This document shows, one piece after another, positions 25,944-34,968 of a DNA stretch of 64,000 nucleotides; the first letter of the stretch is position 1; every line of letters begins with the position of its first letter. The translations under genes and the position numbers were made by a program. The DNA lies in NCBI GenBank assembly GCA_902570125.1, contig CACFXK010000004.1:1-64000 (forward strand), in the 5' to 3' direction. The stretch is from an uncultured Pelagibacteraceae bacterium. GTDB taxonomy: Bacteria; Pseudomonadota; Alphaproteobacteria; Pelagibacterales; Pelagibacteraceae. Under the pieces are notes generated by a model. That model searched no databases, was not told the DNA's origin, and was given only the letters and a program-made list of their open reading frames with translations.

Positions 25944-26546
25944 ATGAAATTAGTAAAAAACGAAAATAACAAAAATACTGAGATTGTAACAGACGAAGAG
26001 GCACGTGAAGCCTTTGTTAAAATCTTAAAATGGATAGGTGAAGATCCATCTAGAGAAGGTTTATTAGAAACTCCAAAAAGGGTTACGAAAGCATTCAAAG
26101 AGTACTTTAAAGGTTACAAAGAGGATCCTAAAGAAATTTTAAGTAAAACTTTTGGGGATGTTGAAGGTTACAGCGATATGGTAGTTCAAAAAAATATTTC
26201 TGTACAAAGTCACTGTGAACATCATATGGCACCTATTATTGGAATCGCACATGTTGCTTATATTCCAAATGAGAGAGTTGTTGGACTAAGCAAAATCGCA
26301 AGAGTTGTGGAAGTTTTTTCAAAAAGGCTTCAAACACAGGAAAGATTAACAGTTCAAATCGCAAATACATTAATGGAGTCACTTGATGCAAAAGGCGTTG
26401 CAGTAACAATTGACTCAACTCACCAGTGTATGACTATGCGAGGTATTAAAAAGGAACAAGCTACAACTGTTACTAATTTTTATTTAGGTCAATTTAAAGA
26501 CGATCTTAGTTATCAGAATAGATATTTGCGATTTATTGCAAAATAG
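25944..26546 (+). CDS. folE: GTP cyclohydrolase I FolE
   Basis: The 200-aa enzyme makes 7,8-dihydroneopterin triphosphate, the first step to tetrahydrofolate. The zinc and catalytic motifs are SHCEHHMAPIIGIAHVAYIP, VVGLSKIARVVEVF, QTQERLT (GTP contacts) and STHQCMTMRGI with the second zinc cysteine. It fits the heavy demand for folate C1 carriers in the neighbouring pathways. It is the first of a plus-strand run with the AcuI-like reductase 13 bp downstream. Confidence 0.96.
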   Translation: MKLVKNENNKNTEIVTDEEAREAFVKILKWIGEDPSREGLLETPKRVTKAFKEYFKGYKEDPKEILSKTFGDVEGYSDMVVQKNISVQSHCEHHMAPIIGIAHVAYIPNERVVGLSKIARVVEVFSKRLQTQERLTVQIANTLMESLDAKGVAVTIDSTHQCMTMRGIKKEQATTVTNFYLGQFKDDLSYQNRYLRFIAK

Positions 26547-26559
26547 AGTTTAATTATAC

Positions 26560-27564
26560 ATGTCTGAAACTTTCAAAGCTCTGGTTATAAACCAAGAGGG
26601 TGAAAATTTTTCTCAAGAGGTAAAAGAATTAAATTTTGATTTTTTAAACGAAGGTGAAGTTTTAGTTAAAATACAATACTCTGATTTAAATTATAAAGAT
26701 GCTTTGATTTTAAAAGATGGAGCAAAATTAGTTAAAGAGTTTCCAAGAATTCCTGGAATTGATTTTTCAGGCACAGTTACAGAAAGTAAGTCAGATGAAT
26801 TTAAAGAAGGTGATGAGGTAATACTTACAGGTTGCAGAGTTGGAGAATTATTTCATGGAGGTTTTTCTCAATATGCAAGAGTCAAAAAAGAATTTCTTAT
26901 AAAGAAACCTTCGAGTATTGATTTAAAGCAAGCAATGATGATGGGTACTGCAGGTTTTACAGCTATGTTGTGCGCATTTGCCGTTAAAGCAAAAGAAGAA
27001 TTATTGCTACAAAGTAAAGTGAACGATGTCCTTGTAACAGGTTCAACAGGTGGTGTAGGGATGGTTGCTGTAAATATTTTATCTAAAATGGGATGTAATG
27101 TAACTGCAATCACCGGAAAACCAGAAAAAGCTGAATATTTAAAGGAATTAGGGGCAAAAACTGTTTTAGATCGCAAAGAATTTGAAGGTGAACCAAGATT
27201 AATTGGCAAAGGTACTTGGGATGGCGTTGTTGACACTGTCGGTGGAAATATTTTAGCAAATGCAATATCACAAACAAGATTAAAAGGAATTGTAGCTGTC
27301 TGTGGTAATGCAAGTGGAACTAACAAATTAAATACTTCTGTAGTTCCTTTTTATATCAGAGCTGTAAAACTATGGGGCGTAGATTCAGTTAATGTAAGTA
27401 ACAAAAGAAAAGAATTTGTATGGGGTGAAGTACCAAGTTTAGTAGATTTTAGTATTATAGAAAAATCAATTAAAATAGTTGGGCTTGAGGAATTATTGAC
27501 TATATTTCCAGAAATGCTTGAAGGAAAATTGAAAAATAGAATTCTAGTGGACGTAAATAAATAA
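26560..27564 (+). CDS. acuI: Acryloyl-CoA reductase-like quinone oxidoreductase (YhdH/AcuI family)
   Basis: The 334-aa zinc-free MDR protein matches the YhdH/AcuI family, which reduces acryloyl-CoA to propionyl-CoA with NADPH. It has SDLNYKDALILKDG, RIPGIDFSGTV, the TGSTGGVGMVAVNIL cofactor loop and WDGVVDTVGGNILA. In DMSP-using bacteria AcuI removes toxic acrylate made by DMSP lyases, and a DddP-like gene lies about 11 kb upstream. It overlaps the LysR gene by TAATG, so the regulator may be expressed with it. Other quinone reductase substrates remain possible. Confidence 0.82.
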   Translation: MSETFKALVINQEGENFSQEVKELNFDFLNEGEVLVKIQYSDLNYKDALILKDGAKLVKEFPRIPGIDFSGTVTESKSDEFKEGDEVILTGCRVGELFHGGFSQYARVKKEFLIKKPSSIDLKQAMMMGTAGFTAMLCAFAVKAKEELLLQSKVNDVLVTGSTGGVGMVAVNILSKMGCNVTAITGKPEKAEYLKELGAKTVLDRKEFEGEPRLIGKGTWDGVVDTVGGNILANAISQTRLKGIVAVCGNASGTNKLNTSVVPFYIRAVKLWGVDSVNVSNKRKEFVWGEVPSLVDFSIIEKSIKIVGLEELLTIFPEMLEGKLKNRILVDVNK

Positions 27565-28454
27565 TGGATTGGGATAAATTAAAAATTTTTCATGCGGTGG
27601 CTGAAGCTGGTAGTTTTACAAGCGCAACTGTAATTTTAAATCTAAGCCAATCCGCAATTAGTAGACAAATTCAATCTTTAGAAGAAGATTTAAAAGTAAA
27701 GTTATTTGAAAGACATGCAAGAGGATTGACACTTACAGAAAATGGTGAATACGTTTATAAAACTGCACATGAAGTTATCAGTAAACTTAAAGAGGTAGAA
27801 ACAACTTTAGGAGATCAAAAACATAAACCAACTGGAAAACTAACAATTACAACTGTTAGAAGTTTTGGTACTCACTGGTTAACCCCGAGAATTCAAGAGT
27901 TTATGCAATTAAATCCAGAAATTGAAATAGAATTAATTTTTGACGATAAAGAGTTAGATTTAAGCACAAGACAAGCCGATATAGGAATATTTATGAGAAG
28001 ACCAAAGCAACTTAATTATATTCAAAGAAAACTAATGGACATAAATTACCATATATATGGCTCAAATAAGTATCTAGAAAAACATGGTATGCCTAAATCT
28101 ATAAATGATTTAAGCAAGCATAACTTTATATCATTTGGTAGAGGAGCCCCATCACCAGTGTTTAACCCAGATTGGGCATTAAAACTTGGTATAAAAGATA
28201 ATAAAAAAAGAAAACCTGTTATGAAGGTAAATAGCGTTATGGGTTTACTGTTAGCAGTCGAAAGTGGTGTAGGCCTTGCGGCTCTTCCAGATTATTTAGT
28301 ATCTTTATCTCGAAATGTAATTAAAGTTCTACCCAGTGTTGAGGGTCCGATTACAGAGGCTCACTTTGTCTTTCCAGAATCTTTGAAAAATGTAGCTAGA
28401 GTGACAACCTTCAGAAACTTTCTTTATAGTAAAATCTCAGAATTTAAGTCTTAA
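27564..28454 (+). CDS. LysR-family transcriptional regulator
   Basis: The 296-aa protein has an N-terminal winged helix-turn-helix (about 1-60; FTSATVILNLSQSAISRQIQSLE is the recognition region) and a LysR substrate domain (about 90-290). It is coupled to the acuI-like gene by a TAATG overlap and lies upstream of the iron transporter operon, whose own upstream region has a Fur box. It is more likely to sense a metabolite than iron. The target genes cannot be told from sequence. Confidence 0.92.
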   Translation: MDWDKLKIFHAVAEAGSFTSATVILNLSQSAISRQIQSLEEDLKVKLFERHARGLTLTENGEYVYKTAHEVISKLKEVETTLGDQKHKPTGKLTITTVRSFGTHWLTPRIQEFMQLNPEIEIELIFDDKELDLSTRQADIGIFMRRPKQLNYIQRKLMDINYHIYGSNKYLEKHGMPKSINDLSKHNFISFGRGAPSPVFNPDWALKLGIKDNKKRKPVMKVNSVMGLLLAVESGVGLAALPDYLVSLSRNVIKVLPSVEGPITEAHFVFPESLKNVARVTTFRNFLYSKISEFKS

Positions 28455-28490
28455 AATATCAATAATATCAACGTTAAGTGCGTCATTAAT

Positions 28491-28509
28491 GCGATTGATA
28501 ATCATTATC
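28491..28509. promoter_or_regulatory. Fur-type iron box
   Basis: The 19-bp stretch gcgattgataatcattatc matches the Fur consensus GATAATGATAATCATTATC at 16 of 19 positions, with the last 13 identical. It lies 55 bp upstream of the ferric-iron binding-protein start. A second partial copy, TTATCAAAATCATTATAA, follows at about 28521-28538. This fits iron-dependent repression by a Fur-family regulator. Confidence 0.72.
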
Positions 28510-28563
28510 ATTGCGAATAGTTATCAAAATCATTATAACTAATAAAAACTAAAAGAGAGATAT

Positions 28564-29592
28564 ATGAAAAAAATGACAATTTCCGCATTAATCTTATCCT
28601 TATTTGCATCGTCCTTTGCGATAGCAAATGAGGTAAATATTTTTAATGCAAGACATTATAAAGCTGATGCAGAACTTTATAGTAAATTTACAACGGCAAC
28701 AGGAATTAAAGTAAACTTAATCAATGGTAAAGCTGGTGCTTTAGAAAAAAGAATGATCGAAGAAGGAGCCGATTCTGCTGCTGATCTTTATATAACAGCT
28801 GACGCTGGAAGATGTGGAGCTTTTAAAGCAAAAGGAATGACTCAATCAGGATTAGTTTCATCTACAATTAAATCATCTGTACCAAAAAGTTTTAGAACTA
28901 CACACTGGGTTGGAGTAGCAAAAAGAGCAAGAATTGTTTACTACTCACCAGAAAGAGTAAGTGGTGCTGAGTTATCAGGGTTAACTTATGAAAGTTTAGC
29001 TGATCCAAAATGGAAAGGCAGAATTGCAATTAGAGCCTCTAGCAACATTTATAATAAATCTCTTGTAGCTTCATTAGTTAAAAATAATGGAAAAAAAGCT
29101 GCAGGTGAGTGGGCTAAAGGAGTTGTTGCAAACATGGCAAGAGATCCAAAAGGAAATGATAGAGCACAAATTATGGCTGTAGCAGCAGGAGAAGCTGATA
29201 TTGCTGTTGCAAATACTTATTACTTAGCTTTGATGTTATCTGGTAATAAAGGACCTGAACAACAAGAAGCTGCAAAAAAAGTTAAAGCTTTTTTCCCTAA
29301 TCAGAATGATAGAGGAACACACATGAATATAAGTTGTGCAGCTTTAGTTAAAGGAGCGCCCAATAAAACTAATGCAATTGCACTTGTTGATTTCTTATTA
29401 TCACCAGAAGCTCAAGAACACTTTACAAATAATACGTTTGAGTTTCCAATGATAGCTGGAGTTTCACCAAGTCCATTGGTAGTAAACAGCTTAGGTTTAG
29501 ATTTTAAACAAGATCTAACAACAAGTGTTGCTAGTTATGGAGCAAAGCAAGCTGATGCCCTAGAGGTAATGACAGCTGCTGGTTGGAAGTAA
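28564..29592 (+). CDS. fbpA: Ferric iron ABC transporter substrate-binding protein (FutA/FbpA family)
   Basis: The 342-aa protein has a signal peptide (MKKMTISALILSLFASSFA) and a periplasmic-binding fold beginning EVNIFNARHYKADAELY. Iron-binding tyrosine candidates include the pair in ANTYYLALM (about 218-226), typical of FutA/FbpA. Downstream lie matching permease and ATPase genes, and a Fur box sits upstream, so ferric iron is the likely cargo. A short extra ORF separates it from the permease. Confidence 0.93.
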   Translation: MKKMTISALILSLFASSFAIANEVNIFNARHYKADAELYSKFTTATGIKVNLINGKAGALEKRMIEEGADSAADLYITADAGRCGAFKAKGMTQSGLVSSTIKSSVPKSFRTTHWVGVAKRARIVYYSPERVSGAELSGLTYESLADPKWKGRIAIRASSNIYNKSLVASLVKNNGKKAAGEWAKGVVANMARDPKGNDRAQIMAVAAGEADIAVANTYYLALMLSGNKGPEQQEAAKKVKAFFPNQNDRGTHMNISCAALVKGAPNKTNAIALVDFLLSPEAQEHFTNNTFEFPMIAGVSPSPLVVNSLGLDFKQDLTTSVASYGAKQADALEVMTAAGWK

Positions 29593-29615
29593 CATTGAAA
29601 GTTAAAAAAAAATTT

Positions 29616-29765
29616 ATGTCTGAAGTTAATTTAAATAAATCAGCCAATGCATGCGTACCATGTGCTGAGGAGTGTAAAAAAATTAACAAAAGAATAAATA
29701 AAAGGAAATTATCAGAGATAAGTACTAAAGATTTTCTGCACATTTCAAAGGTATTCAATATCTGA
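29616..29765 (+). CDS. Possible cysteine-containing small protein, 49 aa
   Basis: Between the iron-binding protein and the permease, an ATG at 29616 opens a 49-aa frame: MSEVNLNKSANACVPCAEEC, then KKINKRINKRKLSEISTKD. The CVPCAEEC cluster next to a basic stretch is notable in a Fur-controlled operon. No Shine-Dalgarno is visible. It may simply be spacer sequence between the two genes, so the call is weak. Confidence 0.35.
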   Translation: MSEVNLNKSANACVPCAEECKKINKRINKRKLSEISTKDFLHISKVFNI

Positions 29766-29816
29766 CTTTTCTTAATTAAAGAGACTATATGGGTCATTTA
29801 AACTACAATTATCTCT

Positions 29817-31445
29817 ATGTTTTCAAACAAATTTAATATCTGGTTTTTAAGTTCTCTGCTTATTTCCTTACTTGTTATAATCCCTATTTTGACAGTTTCT
29901 TTAAGCTTTTTTGAGGATACTTCTCGATATTTTGACATACTTAAAAAAACTTTTTTGTTTGAATATATTTTTAATTCTTTATCACTTTTAGTTGGTGTCT
30001 TAATACTAACTTTTTTTCTAGGTGTTGGATCTGCTTACGTAGTCTCTTTTTACAAATTCCCAGGTGTTAACTTCTTTAAATGGGCATTAATTTTATCTTT
30101 TGCTATACCACCCTATATTTATGCATATTCATTATTTGCATTTTTTGACAATTATGGCACTGCATTTACAATATTAAAGACTTTATTTGGTGATGGTGAG
30201 TACAATAAAAGTATACCAAAGTTTGATGGAATGTTTGGTTTAATATTATCTATTTCATTTTCTCTTTATGCCTATGTTTATATTCTTGCAAGATCTTCTT
30301 TTTTATATCAATCACAAAATTTAATAGACCTTGGAAGAAATTTAGGTTTTTCAAAATTTAAATCTTTTTATTCAATAATATTACCAGCCGCTAGACCTGC
30401 AATAGTTGCTGGCCTCTCTTTAGTTGCAATGGAAACATTAGCAGAGTTTGGGGCAGTAGACTTTTTTTCAGTTAATACACTAACAACAGGTATATATAAT
30501 GCTTGGATAACTTTTGATGATCTAGCTTTTGCTAATAGAATTTCATTTTTTCTATTGTTATTTATATTTATTCTTTTTCTGACTGAAAATCTATCTAGAA
30601 AAAAAGCGAAATATCACTTGGATACAAGAGGCGGTTTTAAACAAAAAGAAAAAATAAAACTTTCTGGAACAAATTCTTTTTTTGCATTTTTGTTTTGTTT
30701 TTTATTGTTCTTTCTAAGTTTTCTATTTCCATTAGGGCAAATGCTTTATTGGACAATAAAATTTCCTGAAAATTTCTTTGACATAAATGTAATAAATCTT
30801 TTATTAAATACACTTTATTTAGTAGGATTATCAAGCTTGGTTCTAATAATGTTTGCTTTAATTTCTAATTATGGAAATCGAGTTTCGAGAAATAAAACAT
30901 TAAATTTTTTATCCACATTGTCGATTTCAGGTTATGCTATACCAGGTGTTATTTTAGCCGTTGCTTTTATAACTTTTATTGCCTGGTTTGATGAAAATAT
31001 AATTAAATCATTAGGCTTTTTATCAATTAAAAAATTATTTATTGGATCTATTTTAGGTTTAGTTATTGTTTATTTTGTTCGTTTTTACTCACTTGCTTTT
31101 AATGGAATAAAATCAGGATATGAAAAAATAAATGTTTCAGTTGATGAGAGTGCATACCTCCTTGGCTATTCAAAAAGAAAAACGTTTATGAATATTCATG
31201 TACCATATTTAAGAAATTCATTGTTATTTGTAGTTATTTTAATATCTCTTGAAATAATTAGAGAATTACCAATTACCTTGGTTCTACGCCCGTTTAATTT
31301 TGAAACATTCGCAACTACCGCTTATATCTCAGCCTCAGAGGATATGCTTGAAGCAGCAGCAGTACCATCATTATTTTTAATTTTAATTGCTGCTTTTTTT
31401 ATTACAATAACTTCAAATTATATTTTAAAAGAGAATAATGGCTAA
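29817..31445 (+). CDS. fbpB: Ferric iron ABC transporter permease (FbpB-like, fused two-domain)
   Basis: The 542-aa protein has two copies of the BPD_transp_1 permease domain (about 50-260 and 330-535), each with about six membrane spans. Coupling loops with the EAA-like pattern appear near LIDLGRNLGFSKFKSF and in the second half near VDESAYLLGYSKRKTFMN. The duplicated arrangement is characteristic of FbpB/SfuB/HitB. Its end overlaps the start of the ATPase gene by 8 bp. Confidence 0.92.
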   Translation: MFSNKFNIWFLSSLLISLLVIIPILTVSLSFFEDTSRYFDILKKTFLFEYIFNSLSLLVGVLILTFFLGVGSAYVVSFYKFPGVNFFKWALILSFAIPPYIYAYSLFAFFDNYGTAFTILKTLFGDGEYNKSIPKFDGMFGLILSISFSLYAYVYILARSSFLYQSQNLIDLGRNLGFSKFKSFYSIILPAARPAIVAGLSLVAMETLAEFGAVDFFSVNTLTTGIYNAWITFDDLAFANRISFFLLLFIFILFLTENLSRKKAKYHLDTRGGFKQKEKIKLSGTNSFFAFLFCFLLFFLSFLFPLGQMLYWTIKFPENFFDINVINLLLNTLYLVGLSSLVLIMFALISNYGNRVSRNKTLNFLSTLSISGYAIPGVILAVAFITFIAWFDENIIKSLGFLSIKKLFIGSILGLVIVYFVRFYSLAFNGIKSGYEKINVSVDESAYLLGYSKRKTFMNIHVPYLRNSLLFVVILISLEIIRELPITLVLRPFNFETFATTAYISASEDMLEAAAVPSLFLILIAAFFITITSNYILKENNG

Positions 31446-32496
31446 TAACTTTTTAGAAATAAATAATGTTGATTTCAAAGCAGGTGGAAAAACAAAAGTA
31501 AAAAATGTATCTTTTTCAGTTCAAAACGAAGGAGACATTATTTGTCTTCTAGGACCTTCAGGAATAGGAAAAACTACAATTTTAAGAACAATCGCTGGAT
31601 TAGAAAAGATTAATAATGGTTCTATAATTATCAATAATAAAACTATATCTTCAAAAAAAATTCACATTGAGCCAGAGGATCGAAATATTTCACTTGCCTT
31701 TCAAGACAATAGTTTATTTCCACATTACAATGTCGAAAAAAATATATTAATTGGAACAGAAAAAAAAAATAAAAAAAAAACTAAAATAAATGCAAAAGAA
31801 ATAGTAGAATTTTTAAATCTAAAAAAAATATTAAATAAATATCCACATGAGATAAGTGCCGGTGAAGCGCAAAGATCGTCACTAGCAAGAGCTTTAGTTT
31901 CGAATCCAGACTTATTATTATTAGACGAGCCTTTATCCAATGTTGACCAAAGCTTTAAAGAAGAAATTCAAGTCGAATTAAAACAATTATTAAGTAAATC
32001 TAAAATAACAACTATAATTGTAACACACGACTCTTACGAAGCGTTTTACCTAGGAAGTAAATGTGGAATAATATTAAATAAACAACTTAAACAATTTGAT
32101 GATCCTTATAATGTTTATCATTTTCCTAATTCAGTAGAAGTTGTAAATTTTTTAAATAGAGGAATTTTAATTCCTGCAAAAGTTACAAGCGAAAATAGTT
32201 TAGAAAATAATGATCTTGGAACAATTAAAGGTAATTTTGTTAAACACTATCCAAATGGGTCAGAGGTAAAACTTTTATTACAGCCAGAAGATTTAGAACA
32301 TGATGATAAAAGTAATTTAAAATTAGAAGTCGTTGATCGTAAATTTAGAGGAACAAATTTTATTTATACTTTAAAAACACCAAGCGAGTTACAAATTCCT
32401 GTATTTGTTCATTCACACCATATTCACCAGCATGAAATAGACGAAAAATTTGGTATTAAACGACCAATTCACATTGACCACATTGTTTGTTTTTAA
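31438..32496 (+). CDS. fbpC: Ferric iron ABC transporter ATPase (FbpC-like)
   Basis: The 352-aa protein has Walker A GPSGIGKTT (39-47), a Q-loop in LAFQDNSLF and Walker B LLLLDEPLS. The signature sequence reads ISAGEAQRSSLARAL, a variant of the usual LSGGQ. The C-terminal part (about 230-352) is a TOBE-like regulatory domain. It energises the iron permease and overlaps it by 8 bp. Confidence 0.92.
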   Translation: MANNFLEINNVDFKAGGKTKVKNVSFSVQNEGDIICLLGPSGIGKTTILRTIAGLEKINNGSIIINNKTISSKKIHIEPEDRNISLAFQDNSLFPHYNVEKNILIGTEKKNKKKTKINAKEIVEFLNLKKILNKYPHEISAGEAQRSSLARALVSNPDLLLLDEPLSNVDQSFKEEIQVELKQLLSKSKITTIIVTHDSYEAFYLGSKCGIILNKQLKQFDDPYNVYHFPNSVEVVNFLNRGILIPAKVTSENSLENNDLGTIKGNFVKHYPNGSEVKLLLQPEDLEHDDKSNLKLEVVDRKFRGTNFIYTLKTPSELQIPVFVHSHHIHQHEIDEKFGIKRPIHIDHIVCF

Positions 32497-32523
32497 GTAT
32501 TATTATACTTTAAAAATATATTC

Positions 32524-34968
32524 ATGGATAAAGATTTACCCAGAAGCACTAAAGTTGTTGTTATTGGAGGCGGCGTAGCTGGAACCTCGTGTGCATATCA
32601 TCTAGCTAAGTTTGGCTGGAAAGATGTAGTTCTATTAGAGAGAGACCAATTAACATCTGGAACTACATGGCATGCAGCTGGTTTAATGGGTCAATTAGGA
32701 GCTTCATCTACCATTACAAAGTTAAGAAAATATACTTTGGATCTTTATCAGGAATTAGAAAAGAAAACTGAATTATCTATAGGGTTAAAACAGAATGGTG
32801 CAATTACAGTAGCTACCACAAAAGAGAGAATGCAAGAGTTATTGAGACAAGCAACTACCGCTCAACTATCTGATGTTGAAGTGCATGTTTTGGATAAAAA
32901 ACAAACAAAGGATTTATATCCTGTTGTAAATAATGAGGATATTATTGGAAGTGTGTTTATGCCAAAAGATGGTCAAGCTGATCCAGTAGGCGTAACCAAT
33001 GTTTTAGCAAAAGCTGCTAGAATGGAGGGAGCACAAATTTTTGAAAAAACACCTGTAACAAAAATTCTTGTTAAAAATAATTCTATAGTTGGAGTTGAGA
33101 CCGATAAAGGAAAAATTGATTGTGAATATGTTGTTTTAGCAACAGGTATGTGGTCTAGACAAATAGGTGAAAAAATGAATGTTAGTATTCCATTGTATCC
33201 AAATGAACATTTTTACGTGATCACAGAACCAATGAAAGATTTACCAAAAAACTTACCGGTTTTAAGAGATTATAATAATTGTCTCTATCTTAAAGAAGAC
33301 GCAGGAAAAATGTTAGTTGGAATTTTTGAACCAAATGCAAAACCTGCCTTTAAAAATACTGGTGTTGTACCAGATGATTTTTCTTTTGGTGAATTACCAG
33401 ATGATTTTGATCATTTCGAACCTTATTTACAAAAATCATTTCACAGGTTGCCTATGTTGGAAAATGCAGGAATTAGAAAATTTTTCTCTGGCCCAGAATC
33501 ATTTACTCCTGATACTCAATATCTTTTAGGTGAAACTCCTGAGATTAAAAAACTTTTTACATGTTGTGGTTTTAATAGTATTGGAATTGCAAGTTCAGGA
33601 GGTGCTGGAAGAGTTACTGCAGAATGGATGATTAATGGACACATTAATGAAGATTTATTTTCATTAGATATTAAAAGATTTCAAAAATTTCATTCATCAA
33701 AAAAATTTATAATGGAAAGAGTGACAGAAACACTTGGTGACTTATATGGAATGCATTGGCCATTTAAACAACATAAAACATCAAGAAACCAAATTGTATT
33801 ACCCTACCAAGAGGAGCTAAAAAAATTAGGTGCTTGTTTTGGAACTTCGGGTGGTTTTGAGAGACCTATGTGGTATGCGTTAAAAGGTGAAAAGGCTGAT
33901 TACAATTATAGTTTTGGTTATCAAAATTGGTATCCATCAGCTGAGCATGAGACTAAAAATGCTAGAGAAAATGTTGGATTATTTGAGTTATCTCCTTTTT
34001 CAAAATTTGACCTTGAAGGGCAAAATGTTCACGAAGAATTACAAAAAATTTGTACAGCAAACATACAAGATGTTGAGGGTAGAGCAACTTATACCCAGAT
34101 GTTAAATGAAGATGGAGGAATAGAGACCGATGTTACTGTTACTTGTCTTGAAAAAAACCATTTTAGAGTGATAGGTCCAGCAGCAACAAGAGAACATGAT
34201 AAATTTCATATAAAAAAACATATTTCAGAAGAGATCAATTTTAAAGATGTAACAGAAAATATAACATGCCTAGGATTATACGGACCCAACTCAAGAAAAT
34301 TACTATCTAATATCAGTAATGACGATTTTACAAATGAAGGTATAAAGTTTAGTCATGGAAAATTCGTTACTATTGACGGAGTTAAAGTTTGGGCTCAAAG
34401 ATTATCTTATGTAGGTGAAATAGGATTCGAATTATATACAAACATAGATGAAAGCAAAAAATTATTTTTAGCCATAATTAAAGAGGGTAAAAATCATGGC
34501 TTATCACTTTGTGGTGCGCATGCTATGGACATTATGAGAATGGAAAGTGGTTTCTTACATTGGGGACATGATATATCACCTGAAGAAAATCAATATCAAG
34601 CAGGACTTAATTTTGCAATCAGTTATAAAAAAAATATAAATTTTGTTGGAAAAGAAGCATTATTAAAAATTAAAGATAAAAACCCTACAAAATCATTAGC
34701 CATGATGGTATTGAAAGATAACATACCTGGAGAACCTTTGTTACTTCATGAAGAGCCAATTTACTTAGATGATAAAATAATTGGCAGAACAACATCAGGA
34801 AATTATTCATTTAATTTTAAAAAAAATATTTCATTTGGTTATGTCAACTCTGGAAATTCTATTGAAGACTTGATTAATAAAAATTTATCTATTGAAGTTG
34901 AAAAGAAAAAATACCCTGTAACAATAATCAAAAAACCTTTAAATCAAAAAAATATAAAAAATATTTAA
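32524..34968 (+). CDS. Dimethylglycine/sarcosine dehydrogenase-like FAD/GcvT flavoprotein (paralog 3)
   Basis: The 814-aa protein shares the plan of the paralogs at 10018 and 19243. It has GGGVAGTS (15-22), histidine H50 in SGTTWHAAGLMG for covalent FAD, a mid-domain, and a GcvT C-domain with YVGEIGFELYTNIDES and HGLSLCGAHAMDIMRMESG. It is closer in motif style to paralog 2 than to paralog 1 (GTTWHAAGL, PKDGQADP). It follows the iron operon by 27 bp and overlaps a TauD-family dioxygenase gene by TAATG. The substrate may be another N-methyl amino acid. No etf genes lie next to it, so it would use the etf locus at 21678. Confidence 0.85.
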   Translation: MDKDLPRSTKVVVIGGGVAGTSCAYHLAKFGWKDVVLLERDQLTSGTTWHAAGLMGQLGASSTITKLRKYTLDLYQELEKKTELSIGLKQNGAITVATTKERMQELLRQATTAQLSDVEVHVLDKKQTKDLYPVVNNEDIIGSVFMPKDGQADPVGVTNVLAKAARMEGAQIFEKTPVTKILVKNNSIVGVETDKGKIDCEYVVLATGMWSRQIGEKMNVSIPLYPNEHFYVITEPMKDLPKNLPVLRDYNNCLYLKEDAGKMLVGIFEPNAKPAFKNTGVVPDDFSFGELPDDFDHFEPYLQKSFHRLPMLENAGIRKFFSGPESFTPDTQYLLGETPEIKKLFTCCGFNSIGIASSGGAGRVTAEWMINGHINEDLFSLDIKRFQKFHSSKKFIMERVTETLGDLYGMHWPFKQHKTSRNQIVLPYQEELKKLGACFGTSGGFERPMWYALKGEKADYNYSFGYQNWYPSAEHETKNARENVGLFELSPFSKFDLEGQNVHEELQKICTANIQDVEGRATYTQMLNEDGGIETDVTVTCLEKNHFRVIGPAATREHDKFHIKKHISEEINFKDVTENITCLGLYGPNSRKLLSNISNDDFTNEGIKFSHGKFVTIDGVKVWAQRLSYVGEIGFELYTNIDESKKLFLAIIKEGKNHGLSLCGAHAMDIMRMESGFLHWGHDISPEENQYQAGLNFAISYKKNINFVGKEALLKIKDKNPTKSLAMMVLKDNIPGEPLLLHEEPIYLDDKIIGRTTSGNYSFNFKKNISFGYVNSGNSIEDLINKNLSIEVEKKKYPVTIIKKPLNQKNIKNI

